Source: Mytilisepta virgata (Eukaryota; Mollusca; Bivalvia; Mytilida; Mytilidae). From it: 64,000 nucleotides of DNA. Below are positions 46,901 through 59,045 of this stretch, in pieces. The stretch lies in NCBI GenBank assembly GCA_028015205.1, contig JAPWFG010000015.1, positions 2,604,001 through 2,668,000 of the forward strand. Direction: 5' to 3'. Made by a program: the position numbers and the translations under genes. The notes beneath the pieces were generated by a model. The model did no database searches. It saw only the letters and a list, made by a program, of their open reading frames with translations, and was not told the origin of the DNA. Every line of letters begins with the position of its first letter. Position 1 is the first letter of the stretch.

Positions 46901-49900
46901 TTTCTTAGCTAAAATTTTGTGGTATTTTTTATTACAGGATTATTTAAATGAAGCTCATCAACTTGTGATAAATGAAAGTATTTTACTTCAAACTCTTGGT
47001 GAGTTTTATTTTTATAGTAAAATCATAAAAAAAATATATCTTGTTAGACATTTTCAGACATAATATATCAAGCTTTTCCATAAAAGTTTATAGAAAAATT
47101 CTTTACTAATAAATAAGACTAGAATTAATGTGAAAGAATTTCATTTTGTATGCATTAAGAAATTATACATGTATATACATTAAAAGCCAATTATTATAGA
47201 CGGTAATGATTCAAAATAGAATACTCCATTACAGAATTTTTAATCACTGTTCAATACTAAATCTGAAGCTTTGCTTATACAGTAGTACATATAGTACAGT
47301 ATGGTGTCCCTAGAACAAATACACGATGTATCACTTCCCCTTATACAGTAGTACATATAGTACAGTATGGTGTCCCTAGAACAAATACACGATGTATCAC
47401 TTCCCCTTATACAGTAGTACATATAGTACAGTATGGTGTCTCTAGGACAAATACATGACGTATCACTTCCCTTTATACTGTAGTACATATAGTACAGTAT
47501 GGTGTCCCTAGAACAAATACACGATGTATCACTTCCCCTTATACAGTAGTACATATAGTACAGTATGGTGTCTCTAGGACAAATACATGACGTATCACTT
47601 CCCTTTATACAGTAGTACATATAGTACAGTATGGTGTCCCTAGGACAAATACACGACGTATCACTTCCCTTTATACAGTAGTACATATAGTACAGTATGG
47701 TGTCCCTAAGACAAATACACGATGTATCACTTCCCTTTATACAGTAGTACATATAGTACAGTATGGTGTCCCTAGGACAAATACACGACGTATCACTTCC
47801 CTTTATACAGTAGTACATATAGTACAGTATGGTGTCCCTAGGACAAATACACGACATATCACTGCCCTTTATACAGTAGTACATATAGTACAGTATGGTG
47901 TCCCTAGGACAAATACACGATGTATCACTTCCCTTTATACAGTAGTACATATAATAGGGATTCCCATAGCTTGTTTTAGAAGGGGGGCCCGCCCTGCCGC
48001 CTTTACCTGCCGCCCTTCTGCCCTTTGTGCAAAAATTTTAAAAAATTGCCACCCTTTTTGCCCCTTGACAGTTCTGTCAAAAAAACCCCTTATGGAACCC
48101 CAGTTTTACAAAGCTGATAATTGGTAATTGACAAACAGCATGATAAAGGTGACAGGATGACATTAATTTATTTTCAATGAGTTATTTAATATAACTTTTA
48201 GGTATAGATTTATAAATGCTTGTAAACTTTGCTGTGGCTATTAATAGCGTATGCAAATTTCAATGGGAGACAACTGTAACGCAAATTGTAAAAAAATGTT
48301 AATTTTTTCCCTCTTTTGAAGTATTCTCGTAAGAAGGAAAAAGTGTGATAACACTTCATGGAGTGTTGGCCACATTTTCGGGCAACTGAATTGTGAACTT
48401 AAACGGTTATTTACCGGGATGTTTTACTTTTAAGCCGAATTTTAACTCTCAAATGCTAACGGGAATAAATGAGGCTTGCTAAAGGGTTTTCGGGATATGG
48501 AATAATCACTCGTTCTTTCATTGGGATAGGGACAGTCACATTTAATGTACTTGATTAACTGTAGGGATATAGAATAACAAATGTTTGAAAAACAGGATCT
48601 GATAAGGGCTATTCCAGAAAAAAATGTATGGGGGGGTTGGAAGGCACTTTATATAAAATTGTATGGGTGGTCGGGGGTCTGGAAAAAAATTCTAAAGGAA
48701 GCATAAGGAAATTTTATTTTAAATTGTATGGGTAGTGGGTGCTGAAAAAAAATGCCTTCCAACCCCCCCATACCATTTTTTCTGGAATAGCCCTAATGGA
48801 TTTTTTTCTTTTCTTTTTTTTAAGGATATGGAACATTGGATATTCCCTATACAAGCTTTATAAATATTTCTGTGATACTTCATTTTTCATATCAACAGTT
48901 TGATTTTTTTCATTGAAATTTATGCAAAGAACCATTATTCATTAAACCACTTCTTAGCAAATTGAAATGAGATTTATTAAAGATTTTTGCTTCTACAGAT
49001 ATTTAACAATGCATAAAGAATGGTTTAATGAACAAAGGTGCTTTGCTTTTGACAATATATGGAATGGCATTCAAAGACAGTAGAATAAACTACTTGACTG
49101 TTTACAAAAATGTAAAACTATTGTTTGAATAAGGTCATAGAAGGAGATGTACATATATAAGAAAACAAGAACCAACGAAAAAAAGTACATGTACTTCTAT
49201 TGCCCTGTCGAACATATCGATTCGATGGGTGCCCCCTTCTGCCCTGACCTGGACTTGAGTTTTACCCTGCCCTACACAAGCTTCTGTGGGAAACACTAAT
49301 ATAGTACAGTATGGTGTCCCTAAGACAAATACACGACGTATCACTTCCCTTCATACAGTAGTACATATAGTACAGTATGGTGTCCCTAGGACAAATACAT
49401 GACGTATCACTTCCCTTTATACAGTAGTACATATAGTACAGTATGGTGTCCCTAGGACAAATACACGACGTATCACTTCCCTTTATACAGTAGTACATAT
49501 AGTACAGTATGGTGTCCCTAGAACAAATACACGATGTATCACTTCCCCTTATACAGTAGTACATATAGTACAGTATGGTGTCCCTAGGACAAATACATGA
49601 CGTATCACTTCCCTTTATACAGTAGTACATATAGTACAGTATGGTGTCCCTAGGACAAATACACGATGTATCACTTCCCTTTATACAGTAGTACATATAG
49701 TACAGTATGGTGTCCCTAAGACAAATACACGATGTATCACTTCCCTTTATACAGTAGTACATATAGTACAGTATGGTGTCCCTAAGACAAATACACGACG
49801 TATCACTTCCCTTTATACAGTAGTACATATAGTACAGTATGGTGTCCCTAGGACAAATACATGACGTATCACTTCCCTTTATACAGTAGTACATATAGTA

Positions 49901-52900
49901 CAGTATGGTGTCCCTAGGACAAATACACGACGTATCACTTCCCTTTATACAGTAGTACATATAGTACAGTACGGTGTCCCTAGGACAAATACACGACGTA
50001 TCACTTCCCTTTATACAGTAGTACATATAGTACAGTATGGTGTCCCTAAGACAAATACACGATGTATCACTTCCCTTTATACAGTAGTACATATAGTACA
50101 GTATGGTGTCCCTAGGACAAATACACGACGTTTCACTTCCCTTTATACAGTAGTACATATAGTACAGTACGGTGTCCCTAGGACAAATACACGACGTATC
50201 ACTTCCCTTTATACAGTAGTACACATAGTACAGTATGGTGTCCCTAGGACAAATACACGATGTATCACTTCCCTTTATACAGTAGTACATATAATACAGT
50301 ATGGTGTCCCTAGGACAAATACACGATGTATAACTTCCCTTTATACAGTAGTACATATAGTACAGTATGGTGTCCCTAGGACAAATACAGGACGTATCAC
50401 TTCCCTTTATACAGTAGTACATATAATACAGTATGGTGTCCCTAGGACAAATACACGATGTATAACTTCCCTTTATACAGTAGTACATATAATACAGTAT
50501 GGTGTCCCTAGGACAAATACACGACGTATCACTTCCCTTTATACAGTAGTACATATAGTACAGTATGGTGTCCCTAGGACAAATACACAATGTATCACTT
50601 CCCTTTATACAGTAGTACATATAGTACAGTATGGTGTCCCTAGGACAAATACACGACATATCACTGCCCTTTATACAGTAGTACATATAGTACAGTATGG
50701 TGTCCCTAGGACAAATACACAATGTATCACTTCCCTTTATACAGTAGTACATATAGTACAGTATGGTGTCCCTAGGACAAATACACGACATATCACTGCC
50801 CTTTATACAGTAGTACATATAGTACAGTATGGTGTCCCTAGGACAAATACACGATGTATCACTTCCCTTTATACAGTAGTACATATAGTACAGTACGGTG
50901 TCCCTAGGACAAATACACGATGTATTACTTCCCTTTATACAGTAGTACATATAGTACAGTATGGTGTCCCTAGGACAAATACACGATGTATCCCTTACCT
51001 TTATACAGTAGTACATATAGTACAGTACGGTGTCCCTAGGACAAATACACGATGTATTACTTCCCTTTATACAGTAGTACATATAGTACTGTATGGTGTC
51101 CCTAGGACAAATACACGATGTATCCCTTACCTTTATACAGTAGTACATATAGTACAGTATGGTGTCCCTAGGACAAATACATGACGTATCACTTCCCTTT
51201 ATACAGTAGTACATATAGTACAGTATGGTGTCCCTAGGACAAATACACGATGTATCACTTCCCTTTATACAGTAGTACATATAGTACAGTATGGTGTCCC
51301 TAAGACAAATACACGACGTATCACTTCCCTTTATACAGTAGTACATATAGTACAGTATGGTGTTCCTAGGACAAATACACGATGTATCACTTCCCTTTAT
51401 GGACTATTGAATAATCTGAATTTAATATTATGCAACTATCTGATTGAAAAAATAATGCAAATTTGTATAAAAGGAGGGCCACTACAAACAGGATGAAGGA
51501 ACTAATGAATGTTCATTTCTTATTTTGTCAGATACACTTTTCTGCATTCACAAAATAAAAACATGAAAGTTGAGGGTATTCATCTCAATACATCTTATAT
51601 AAGGGTACACATATTCTGCATCAAATTATATTGCTACATTTCTGCCAGATACATATGATTCAAGAGTAAATTGTTCTTCCAGGTTTTGATGTAACTGTAG
51701 ATCATCCACACACCCGTGTAGTAAAAACATGCCAGCTTGTTAAAGGTAAATAAATCAGGGATGATTTAATTGTTTTTTAATGGATTTCTGCTTTTTGCTA
51801 TTCAGATTTTTCCATAATGGATCCTTTATTATACATACAAATATGGCTTCCGGTACAGAATATCCAGGTTTTTTTTCTTAATTCGGAAATTTTTTATGTA
51901 TCTTGTGGCAGGAGGCAGTGGTAAAAGAAAAAAAATGACAAAAATATTTCAGAGACATTATAGGTGCAGATATAGTTATCTTGCATTGAATGTATACATT
52001 CAGGGTGGGGTGGGCTTAAAAGAAATTTGGTGGTGGTTTCAGGGCTTCAGAATTTTTTTTGAAAATTAACTTGCCCAAGGGAAAGTTGTATTAAAATTTT
52101 ACTTTTCCACATAATATTCACTATCCCGTTTTTAATTTCTTTAAAAGTCTGCATAACTTTAAATCTATGAACCATTCAACATAAACATCTTTATTTCAGA
52201 ACAACTGAATACATCAATGACTAGAATAAACAGAATTTTCAGAATTTAACTATAAATGAGTATATCCACAAGTTGCCTGGCCACAGGCACTTCATCATCC
52301 ACTTTTTGACTTATTTGTCCTGGTATTACATCATTACCGTTAATGTCAACTACTTTTCGTTTTTTTGATTCAGAAACAAAATATTTGTGCAAGCTCATGC
52401 TTGGGGCCTTATTTATTAAACATTTATTGTTGTCAAAGTTCGAAAGTGATCAGTTTGGTTTACTGGTAATACTTGATTACCGCTAAACGCAAGGAAAAAA
52501 AAAACTAACTTTCAGGGAACCAGTTTTAAAAAATTTAGATTCGTCCAATTACCGACTTCGTCAAACAATAAAACAACGCACCGGAATGTACCATGTACTG
52601 CTGATTTACTTGCCTGAAGGGAAACTGGTACTTGTGTTTTTACTTTCCTGACCATTTTTTTACTTACCTCAGGAAACCAGAAATGGGAATTCCAAAGCTC
52701 TGGGTTTCAAATAATTATACCCCCTGCAAACAAAGTTTGGGGGGGTATATAGGAATCACCTTGTCCGTCCGTCTGTCTGTCTGTCTGTCTGTCCATATAT
52801 CTTGTAAGCGCAACTCCTCCTAGACCGCTCAATGGATTTCAGCGAAACTTTACAGAAAGGAAGTAAATCATCCAAAGATGTGCATGAAGAAAAATCTTTG

Positions 52901-55900
52901 CTTTCCGATATAACACAAGGGAGATAATTGGACTTCCATTTTTTTTGGCTTATACATTATATATGAACCTCGTAAGCGCAACTCCTCCTAGACCGCTCAA
53001 TGGATTTCAACGAAACTTAACAGAAAGGAAGTACATCATCCAGAGATGTGCATGAAGAAAAATCTTTGCTTTCCGATATCACACAAGGGAGATAATTGGA
53101 CTTCAAAGCACTTTCTAAGTGGAGTCCATTCAGAGATTAAAAGTTTGTTAGACCAAGAATTGTTTTATAGTATTTTAGATATGGGGTCAGATACCAAGAA
53201 ATGCATATATTCCAGAAAATTATTTAAATCAGGAAGTCAGAATTTTTGTACACAAAAAATTGAGATAGCAAGATGGGAAAATTATTTTTATACAGGATCT
53301 ATATGCATTGTTTATTTTAAAGATAATAACAATTTCTGTTTTCATGCTACATGGGTTTCATAAATTGATGATTTAAAGAAATACCTTGTTTCTGCTCATA
53401 TACAAATTTTTTATTTGTGATTTATTCTGACGTCAAATTTTTTAACAAAAAAGACAAGCGTAAGTAAAAACTATTTGTTGGTTACGATTGACAGTGTGTG
53501 TTTGTTGTGTTATAATTTCAAATTATTTGAATTTGGTGAAATTTTTTATTGTTTTTCAACATTTTGAGAATGAAATTTCAAGAAAAGTTTGATTACAAGG
53601 TCTTGTTAAATTTTGGACACTTCACCACGTAGTTTTCCAGAAATGTATATAATCATGTCTTAAAAATGTTTTGTAACTTTAAAAAAGCATGTAAATGTAA
53701 GTACGTGTATACATATACTGAAATATTCGTCTGCCTATGAAAACACTTGAAAGGGGTATACTCTGTAGTAATGATTTTCATATATTGTTTTTATCCAAAC
53801 ATAAAAAATCACACATCGATTTGACACACTCTTGAAATATGTATTGTTATTGCATTGTTGCTAATAAAAATTTAACCATTTGAAAAAGTAGGAAAATTAA
53901 ATTGAGAATTTGTACATATTAGCAAATTATAGATTATTTTAGCCTTTTATTTGGCCTTTATTCATTGATTAGAAAGTGTCTTTCAGATAAACAATATATA
54001 GATAATTATCTTACTCTTCAGATACTGAATAGTTTAAATAATTTATTTTACAGCAACAAAAGATCTTGCACAGACTTCATACTTCTTAGCAACTAACAGG
54101 TTAGTATATGTTAAATAATTTGCTGCTTTAGTCTGTAAATGTTTTTAATTGACAAACATAGTAGAACAGTTTCATGCTTACCTCCCATGATTTGTTTCCA
54201 TTTTTTTTACACTCAACACTGTTCCTGTACAGATGAGAGGACATATAATAAGGACTTTAAATTTCAGGTTAAAAAATGCTTTTGTATGTCATTAATCTTC
54301 ATAATCTTGTTACAAATTCATTAACTGTTATTGGATATTCTGAATTTTAAACGTGTCTGAAGAATATTTTATCATATATTATTACTTAAAAATTTGTAGA
54401 CCCTTGATATTTGAAACAATTTTTTGTGTGACTTTGGACATTGATTTGCACTAAAATTAAAAAATATATTAATGTTGTTTTCAGCTTACATTTAACCACC
54501 ATGTGTCTTCTTTACAAGCCTACAATTGTAGCCTGTGTATGTGTTCATCTAGCCTGCAAATGGTCCAAATGGGAGGTAATTAAAAATGATAAATGTATAT
54601 GAGATTTACTATGGGTGAAAAGTGTTCTTCTGTAGTGGTAGTAGTAGTAGAGTTCATCCTGTTGTGACAGCTAGTAAAACCACAAAAACATATGGATGAA
54701 AAAAAATGTAAAGGATTGTATTAATGGACATAAAACAAAAAAATCCATTCAATGACAAAGGTAGCTTTCATACTTTTGGGGTTGATATGCCGTTAATTAG
54801 AGGTTTTTCCCATGTTCACAGCGTCATTGCTATTTTTTTCTATGAAGAACAAAAATATAAAAAAAATATTGACCTTTGCTTGCATGATTGATGTGGATTT
54901 TGTGACAAGAATTTTTTTCTAATTCATTGCCTGTCTTCAGGGTATCCAATTGGTGGGAGAAAAATTTGTTAATCCTTGTGTAATTTGTTGTTCTTGATCA
55001 CTGATTGGTCGTTGAAATTCCCGTTCAATGATCTCTATGCTTAAACAAAGTATTCCCAACACCTACAATATTCTACATAATAAAAATGTCTGTACGATAT
55101 TAAAACTTACTGGGAAAATCGAGGTATCCACCAAAATTGAGGTTATATTTGATGTATAGATATGTTGCGTCACATGAAAGATGTGAGAGGATCAATGTGG
55201 GGTTCATGGCAAATTATGTACTTAGTTTTTATATAAAAAAAAATGCATATTTTGAGAATTAACACTGTCGTATGATAACTTAAGATTGCCTTTACAGATT
55301 TTCATAAATTTTATACACAGTCTTGGACATGATCAAAGAAAGGTCCCTTTTGAATTTAAGGAAAATTGGAAAACACTTTTTGGGGAAAAACTTTAATTTT
55401 ACATGGAAAAAGGCAATTTTTGAGAATTCAGCTTCATGCTTTTTGATAAATAAAATGAATGTATGAAATCACCACTAGATTTTGAAGTGTTTTTGATTCC
55501 CATGAAATCAATCGCACAAGCCGCGGGGCCCTTTCTGACATTGTCCGTATGCTAGTTTTATGGCTAATTTAAAACTATTGAAAGTATTAGATAAACAAAA
55601 TCTTACATTGCAAGCAGTTTATTATCTTAATTTCTACAGTTTGTATTGATAAACCTTCAAATGTCTCGTCAAGGCTCGAAATTTGAACGTTTATCTTCAC
55701 TACATAGATGTATGATAATTAACTACTCACGATGTAAGATTATACATGTATATATCCAACACATCCTTTCCTTCTAAATTTTAACTATTATTTTATTTTT
55801 TACCTTGATGTGACTTTTTACTATGGTAATGGTATTTTATTTTTATCAACAGATTCCACTTAGTTCAAACGAGGGTAAAGAATGGTATTGGTATATGGAT

Positions 55901-57584
55901 AAATCTGTGACAACAGAATTATTGGAAGGTGTGTAACACCACATAAAATCTGTTGTCTAGAACTTTTCTGAATTTATCATAAGTAAAGTAAGAAAAATAT
56001 AGGTAAGTACAAAATGGCTGTCAGATTGTGGCGATTATGAGTAATGTTTAAATTTTCTTATTTGTAATTTCAAATTTATTTGATTTTGCCATTGATTTTG
56101 GAACATCAGTTCAAATGCTTAAAATAAAAGATTTTGAATACCTACAGTTTCATTTTTTCTGTATGAACCAAGGTGGCAGCCATTTGTAAAAATAATTATA
56201 GGAATACACAGATTTAAAATCTAATTTTAAAATTATTTATTTTTTAAATCATAAGCAAGCAAAGCTCGCTCTTAAGTGCATCAAATTTCGGATATATATG
56301 TGTAAACATGATAAGTATTCTACAATTGAAAAAGTTTCGGCAAGATGGCGGCGGCCGCTGCGTCCATCGTAACTCCTCTGCCATTCTACAGTAGGGGCTG
56401 TGAAAATGTCCGAGAAGTTACGATTAGTAAACCAGAAATTATCACTAGGCGCATGTCCCATGAAATCATTAGTTCATTCGTCCCTTTATTTCTCGGACGC
56501 ATTTTGGTATTTACATCCGATTTAACTTGTCAACCTAATTCGATAAATCTAAATACCAAAAATTAAAAGAAGGCACAAGCCTTGCGCGCTCCTCAGGTCG
56601 CACCTGTCTCATTATTTAAACTCTAATTGAAATGATAAATTATTTTGAGTTCTTCAGTTTTAACTGAGTTTGCTTTCAAGATAATTACATTTAAGGAAAA
56701 GAAATCCCTTAATTTTGTACCCTTGTACCAGTTCAAAAATGTAAAAGGTCATATATTTGGTTTAACAGTTTTGTTTTTAAGTTCATTTCACAGGGACTTG
56801 TTGAGATATATCAATTATGTATACAGTACTACTATGATCCTGTTTTAAAGTAGAACACAGTTTAGTAAAATCAATATAAATCATCAATATATCATTAATC
56901 TTACTGCTACAATTGTTCTACATCCTAAATTGTATTTTATAACTAATAGGCCATTGTGAGCCTGAGGAACCAGGTCGAGTTCTTGCATTCTATATGTTAT
57001 AGAAAATTTCTCAAAGATTTGAGTTTGCACATATAGTATCTAGGATTAATGCCTTAAATTTCTTTGGCATCAAAATGCAACGAAGGCTATTATAAATGAA
57101 ATTAATGTCCAATCATACATGTATTTATAAGGTTTTTATTTTATACAACTGGTGTATTTTCTTTCCTAATAAAAAAATTCAATAATTTATTAATCAAAAT
57201 TAATAATAAAAAAAGACGTCAAATAAATTTGTTTTAGACTAATAGCATCATATAAAATCCCTTTTACTCATTTTGGTAGTGAGTACTGTGTTTTGCTTTA
57301 CAGTGTTAATGTCTAAATTTCATCCTTCAATAACAGATTATGAAATAACGAAATTATATATGTAAATCATCTGAAAATTTACTCACTTCTCCTTGTTTCT
57401 AAAGCTTATTTAAAAAAAAACTTTGTGACAACAGACATGTATTTTCTGTATATTCACCAGATAAATTTGAAAATTTTCTGAGTATATAGTTGATGTCTTT
57501 ATCATTATAGAGCTTACACAAGAATTCCTGAATATTCTTGATCAATGTCCAAGTAAACTGAAGAAAAAGATACTGATGTGGAGA
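40819..57584 (+). CDS. CCNT: Cyclin T, P-TEFb regulatory subunit (C-terminus beyond exon 9 not seen)
   Basis: Nine exons: 40819-40961, 43814-43895, 45914-46039, 46938-46998, 51683-51745, 54054-54099, 54485-54575, 55853-55928 and 57511-57584. Phases agree and the joined frame is 254 aa without a stop. It covers the N-terminus ([32 protein letters not shown]) and both cyclin folds: [70 protein letters not shown] and [11 protein letters not shown], ending [20 protein letters not shown]. This is near-collinear with human CCNT1/CCNT2. Known role: activates CDK9 to phosphorylate RNA polymerase II and release paused polymerase in the nucleus. The Gln/His-rich C-terminal half must lie to the right of 64000 or in exons I missed. 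One oddity is Cys in QLCINT where human has Thr. Confidence 0.95.
41745..42200 (+). repeat. Three ~165-bp tandem units
   Basis: 'cactataggaacactttgtc', 'caactcctctga', 'ccgctgat' and 'tagtcaccacatgtactt' recur three times with divergence. Confidence 0.7.
42561..42788 (+). mobile_element. AGGCC-type MITE, copy 1 of an inverted pair
   Basis: The ends aggccaaataaaaaaataca and tatttttttaggcct are inverted repeats of about 30 bp. 228 bp, near-identical in reverse complement to 43520-43735. Confidence 0.82.
43520..43735 (-). mobile_element. AGGCC-type MITE, copy 2 of an inverted pair
   Basis: 216 bp, the reverse complement of the copy 730 bp upstream, including 'gggtcgggttaccctaaa' and 'gtatactggagtcaccttga'. 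Its end lies 78 bp before cyclin T exon 2. Confidence 0.82.
43814..43895 (+). CDS. CCNT: Cyclin T exon 2
   Basis: The acceptor ATAATCAG ends at 43813 and the donor GTAAGT starts at 43896. Codes [20 protein letters not shown] and FQKFHRN, the first helix of the cyclin box. Confidence 0.93.
43964..44581. mobile_element. Element with ACCTGTTTACC terminal inverted repeats
   Basis: ACCTGTTTACC at 43964-43974 and GGTAAACAGGT at 44571-44581 are exact inverted repeats. The inside has sub-repeats on 'ctacgattttggcgtag', a C/G-rich centre ('gggggggcatggccccc') and 'aactacac' repeats. No ORF of note. Confidence 0.68.
44582..45913. other. Rest of cyclin T intron 2: nothing recognised
   Basis: AT-rich; 'cagagccctagataagc' at 45288 looks like a hAT-type end, but no partner end was found. 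Confidence 0.4.
45914..46039 (+). CDS. CCNT: Cyclin T exon 3
   Basis: The acceptor TTTGTAG ends at 45913 and the donor GTAAGT starts at 46040. Codes [20 protein letters not shown] then [11 protein letters not shown], the cyclin-box signature. Confidence 0.95.
46196..46440 (-). mobile_element. SINE with tRNA-like head
   Basis: On the minus strand: A-box-like GGTATCAGCGTGCG, B box GAGTTCGATTCCC, and a tail with 'aggagtaagagcaaagga' and 'ggtgatatgtcttcctgcgg', the same tail domain as at 37085-37295. In cyclin T intron 3. Confidence 0.72.
46938..46998 (+). CDS. CCNT: Cyclin T exon 4
   Basis: Acceptor TTACAG, donor GTGAGT. Codes [20 protein letters not shown]. Confidence 0.93.
47272..47953 (-). 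repeat. 66-bp minisatellite, left array (~10 units)
   Basis: Units contain atacagtagtacatatagta and cagtatggtgtccctag. The unit is a multiple of 3 and stop-free on the minus strand, so it mimics a 22-residue repeat protein ([12 protein letters not shown]...). In cyclin T intron 4. Confidence 0.93.
47954..49298. mobile_element. TIR element inserted in the minisatellite
   Basis: It interrupts the 66-bp array; ATATA ends the left part (47949-47953) and begins the right part (49299-49303). Imperfect inverted ends: TAGGGATTCCCATAGCTTGT versus TAGTGTTTCCCACAGAAGCT. 1345 bp without a coding gene; it contains a nested MITE. Confidence 0.65.
48605..48794. mobile_element. Nested MITE with ~42-bp terminal inverted repeats
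   Basis: AGGGCTATTCCAGAAAAAAA and the following ~22 bp (to 48646) are mirrored at 48753-48794. About 190 bp in all, with a poly-G/poly-C patch in each arm. Confidence 0.78.
49299..51401 (-). repeat. 66-bp minisatellite, right array (~32 units)
   Basis: Same unit as the left array. Some variants recur as pairs, e.g. 'gatgtattacttccc' then 'gatgtatcccttacc' twice between 50890 and 51130, and 'caatgtatcacttccc' then 'gacatatcactgccc' twice between 50585 and 50800: 132-bp higher-order units. Confidence 0.93.
51683..51745 (+). CDS. CCNT: Cyclin T exon 5
   Basis: Acceptor TTCCAG, donor GTAAAT. Codes [20 protein letters not shown] and the start of Lys/Ala. Confidence 0.94.
52042..52702. mobile_element. 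hAT-like element, non-autonomous
   Basis: The ends GGGCTTCAGAATT and GGAATTCCAAAGCTCT are inverted. GGTTTCA flanks both sides (52035-52041 and 52703-52709). 661 bp, no transposase. Words such as 'cttgcccaagg' also occur in 60613-61210. Confidence 0.65.
52717..53110 (+). repeat. TATACCCCC hairpin repeat with two ~175-bp units
   Basis: It starts with a hairpin (ataccccctgcaaac / gtttgggggggtat), then (GTCT)n, then two direct copies of 'gcaactcctcctagaccgct' to 'gagataattggacttc' (52809-52937 and 52977-53104). Confidence 0.7.
53111..54053. other. Rest of cyclin T intron 5: nothing recognised
   Basis: AT-rich; a 105-codon ORF at 53046-53363 overlaps the repeat and matches no family I know. Confidence 0.45.
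54054..54099 (+). CDS. CCNT: Cyclin T exon 6
   Basis: Acceptor TTTACAG, donor GTTAGT. Codes [15 protein letters not shown] and part of Ser. Confidence 0.93.
54485..54575 (+). CDS. CCNT: Cyclin T exon 7
   Basis: Acceptor TTTTCAG, donor GTAATT. Codes [20 protein letters not shown] and [11 protein letters not shown] of the second cyclin fold. Confidence 0.95.
54576..55852. other. Cyclin T intron 7: nothing recognised
   Basis: AT-rich intron with a short (TAG)n near 54640; no element ends found. Confidence 0.45.
55853..55928 (+). CDS. CCNT: Cyclin T exon 8
   Basis: Acceptor CAACAG, donor GTGTGT. Codes [20 protein letters not shown] and TELLE, as in human cyclin T (WWEYVDATVTLELLDE). Confidence 0.93.
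55929..57510. other. Cyclin T intron 8, with a GC-richer island
   Basis: Around 56341-56600 the base composition rises sharply ('aagatggcggcggccgctgc') and a 73-codon ORF starts with a strong initiation context at 56345. I do not recognise the protein. Otherwise AT-rich. Confidence 0.4.
57511..57584 (+). CDS. CCNT: Cyclin T exon 9
   Basis: Acceptor TTATAG, donor GTAAGT. Codes [20 protein letters not shown] and ILMWR. No further exon could be found before 64000. Confidence 0.92.
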
Positions 57585-57816
57585 GTAAGTACATGTATAT
57601 GCACACACTGTCAGTAGGTCTAAATTGATAAAATGTTTCCAATAATATTTGAATATAAATGTCATTAGGTCAAATTAGATAAAATGTTTCCAATGATATT
57701 AGAATAAAACAAGCTGTGGGTTTGTTTTTTTTATATAAGACTTTTAATATTTGAATAAACAGTGCTTAGGAACTTCAAATTGTGGTCTTTGGTTTAACAG
57801 AAATGCAAGAAATTTT

Positions 57817-59045
57817 TTTAGCTCACCTGTCCTAAAAGAACGTGAGCTTTTGCTATCACTTGGCGTCTGTCGTAAACTTTTTAGCTCACCTGGCTATGCC
57901 AGGGTGAGCTTTTGCCATCACTTTGCGTCCGTCGTCCGTCCGTCGTCCGTCCGTCCGTCCGTCGTTAGCTCACTTTAAAAAATCTTCTCCTCTGAAACTA
58001 CTGGAGGGATTGGTTTGAAACTTTATAGTAATCATCTATGACATATCCTGTACAAACGATCCTCATTTTATTATGATCCGATGAAAAACATGGCCACCGG
58101 TGCTAAAAATAGAACATAGGGGTAAATTGCAGTTTTTGGCTAATAACTCGAAAACCGATGCAAATATGAAAAATCTGACATGGGGTAAAAATGATCATCA
58201 TGAAGAGATCTACCTACTGTCCAATTTTGAAGAAAATCTGACTACCCGTGTTGGAGTTATTGCCCTTTTTTCATAAAATTTTCAAAATTTTTGCATTTTT
58301 TATTTTTTATTTCAAAAAGTGTAACAGATAGAGGTCAAGTGTAAATAGCAAAAATGTTCAGCATATTGAGATCTACCCATCGTGATTTTTTGAAGAAAAA
58401 CCAAAAACCCTTGTAGGAGTTATTGCCCTTTTTAGGTGAAATTTTCCGAATCTTAATATTGTTTGTCTGTTATTTCAAAAAGTATTGAAGATAGAAGTTA
58501 AGTGTAAATTACAAATATGTTAATCATGATGAGATCTACCTACCCTATAATTCTGAAGAAAATCTTAGGACCCCTATTGGAGTTATTGCCCTTTTTAGGT
58601 CAAATTTTGCGAATTTTACATTGTTTGTCTGTTATTTCAATAACTATTGAAGTTAGAGGTTAAGTGTAAATAACAAAAATGTTTAGCATGATGAGATCTA
58701 CTAACCCTGCAATTTTGAAGAAAATCTTAGGACCCCTATTGGAGTTATTGCCCTTTTTAGGTAAACTTCCAAATTTTTATATTGTTTGTCTGTTATTTCA
58801 ATAACTATTGAAGATAGAGGTTAAGTGTAAAAAACAAAAATGTTTATCATGATGAGATCTACTTACCTGGCAATTTTGAAGAAAATCTTAGGACCCCTGT
58901 TGGAGTTCAAAATTTTTCAATTTTGCATTTTTTGTGTTTTATTTTGAAAACTATATATACAGAGGTTGTGAAAATTGATGAAATGTTTGTAACGTTAAGA
59001 TCTGTCAAAAATCAAAAAATGATGTAAATCCTTGCAAAAGTGAGA
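57817..59045 (+). repeat. Hairpin-family element with two consecutive heads
   Basis: A first head (AGCTCACCTGTCC, 57820) is cut after 'cttggcgtctgtcgtaaact' and a second head (AGCTCACCTGGCTATGCCAG, 57893) follows. The body holds about five ~165-bp units with 'gagatctacctac' and 'ggagttattgccctttt'. Confidence 0.7.

Noticed and set aside
49262..51346. 694-codon minus-strand ORF of 22-residue repeats (and 236 codons at 47240-47950)
   Set aside because: Unit length 66 bp is a multiple of 3; it lies in a cyclin T intron and is interrupted by a transposon. It is a minisatellite, not a repeat protein.
53046..53363. 105-codon ORF in cyclin T intron 5
   Set aside because: Begins in a repeat unit, has AT-driven composition and no recognisable domain.
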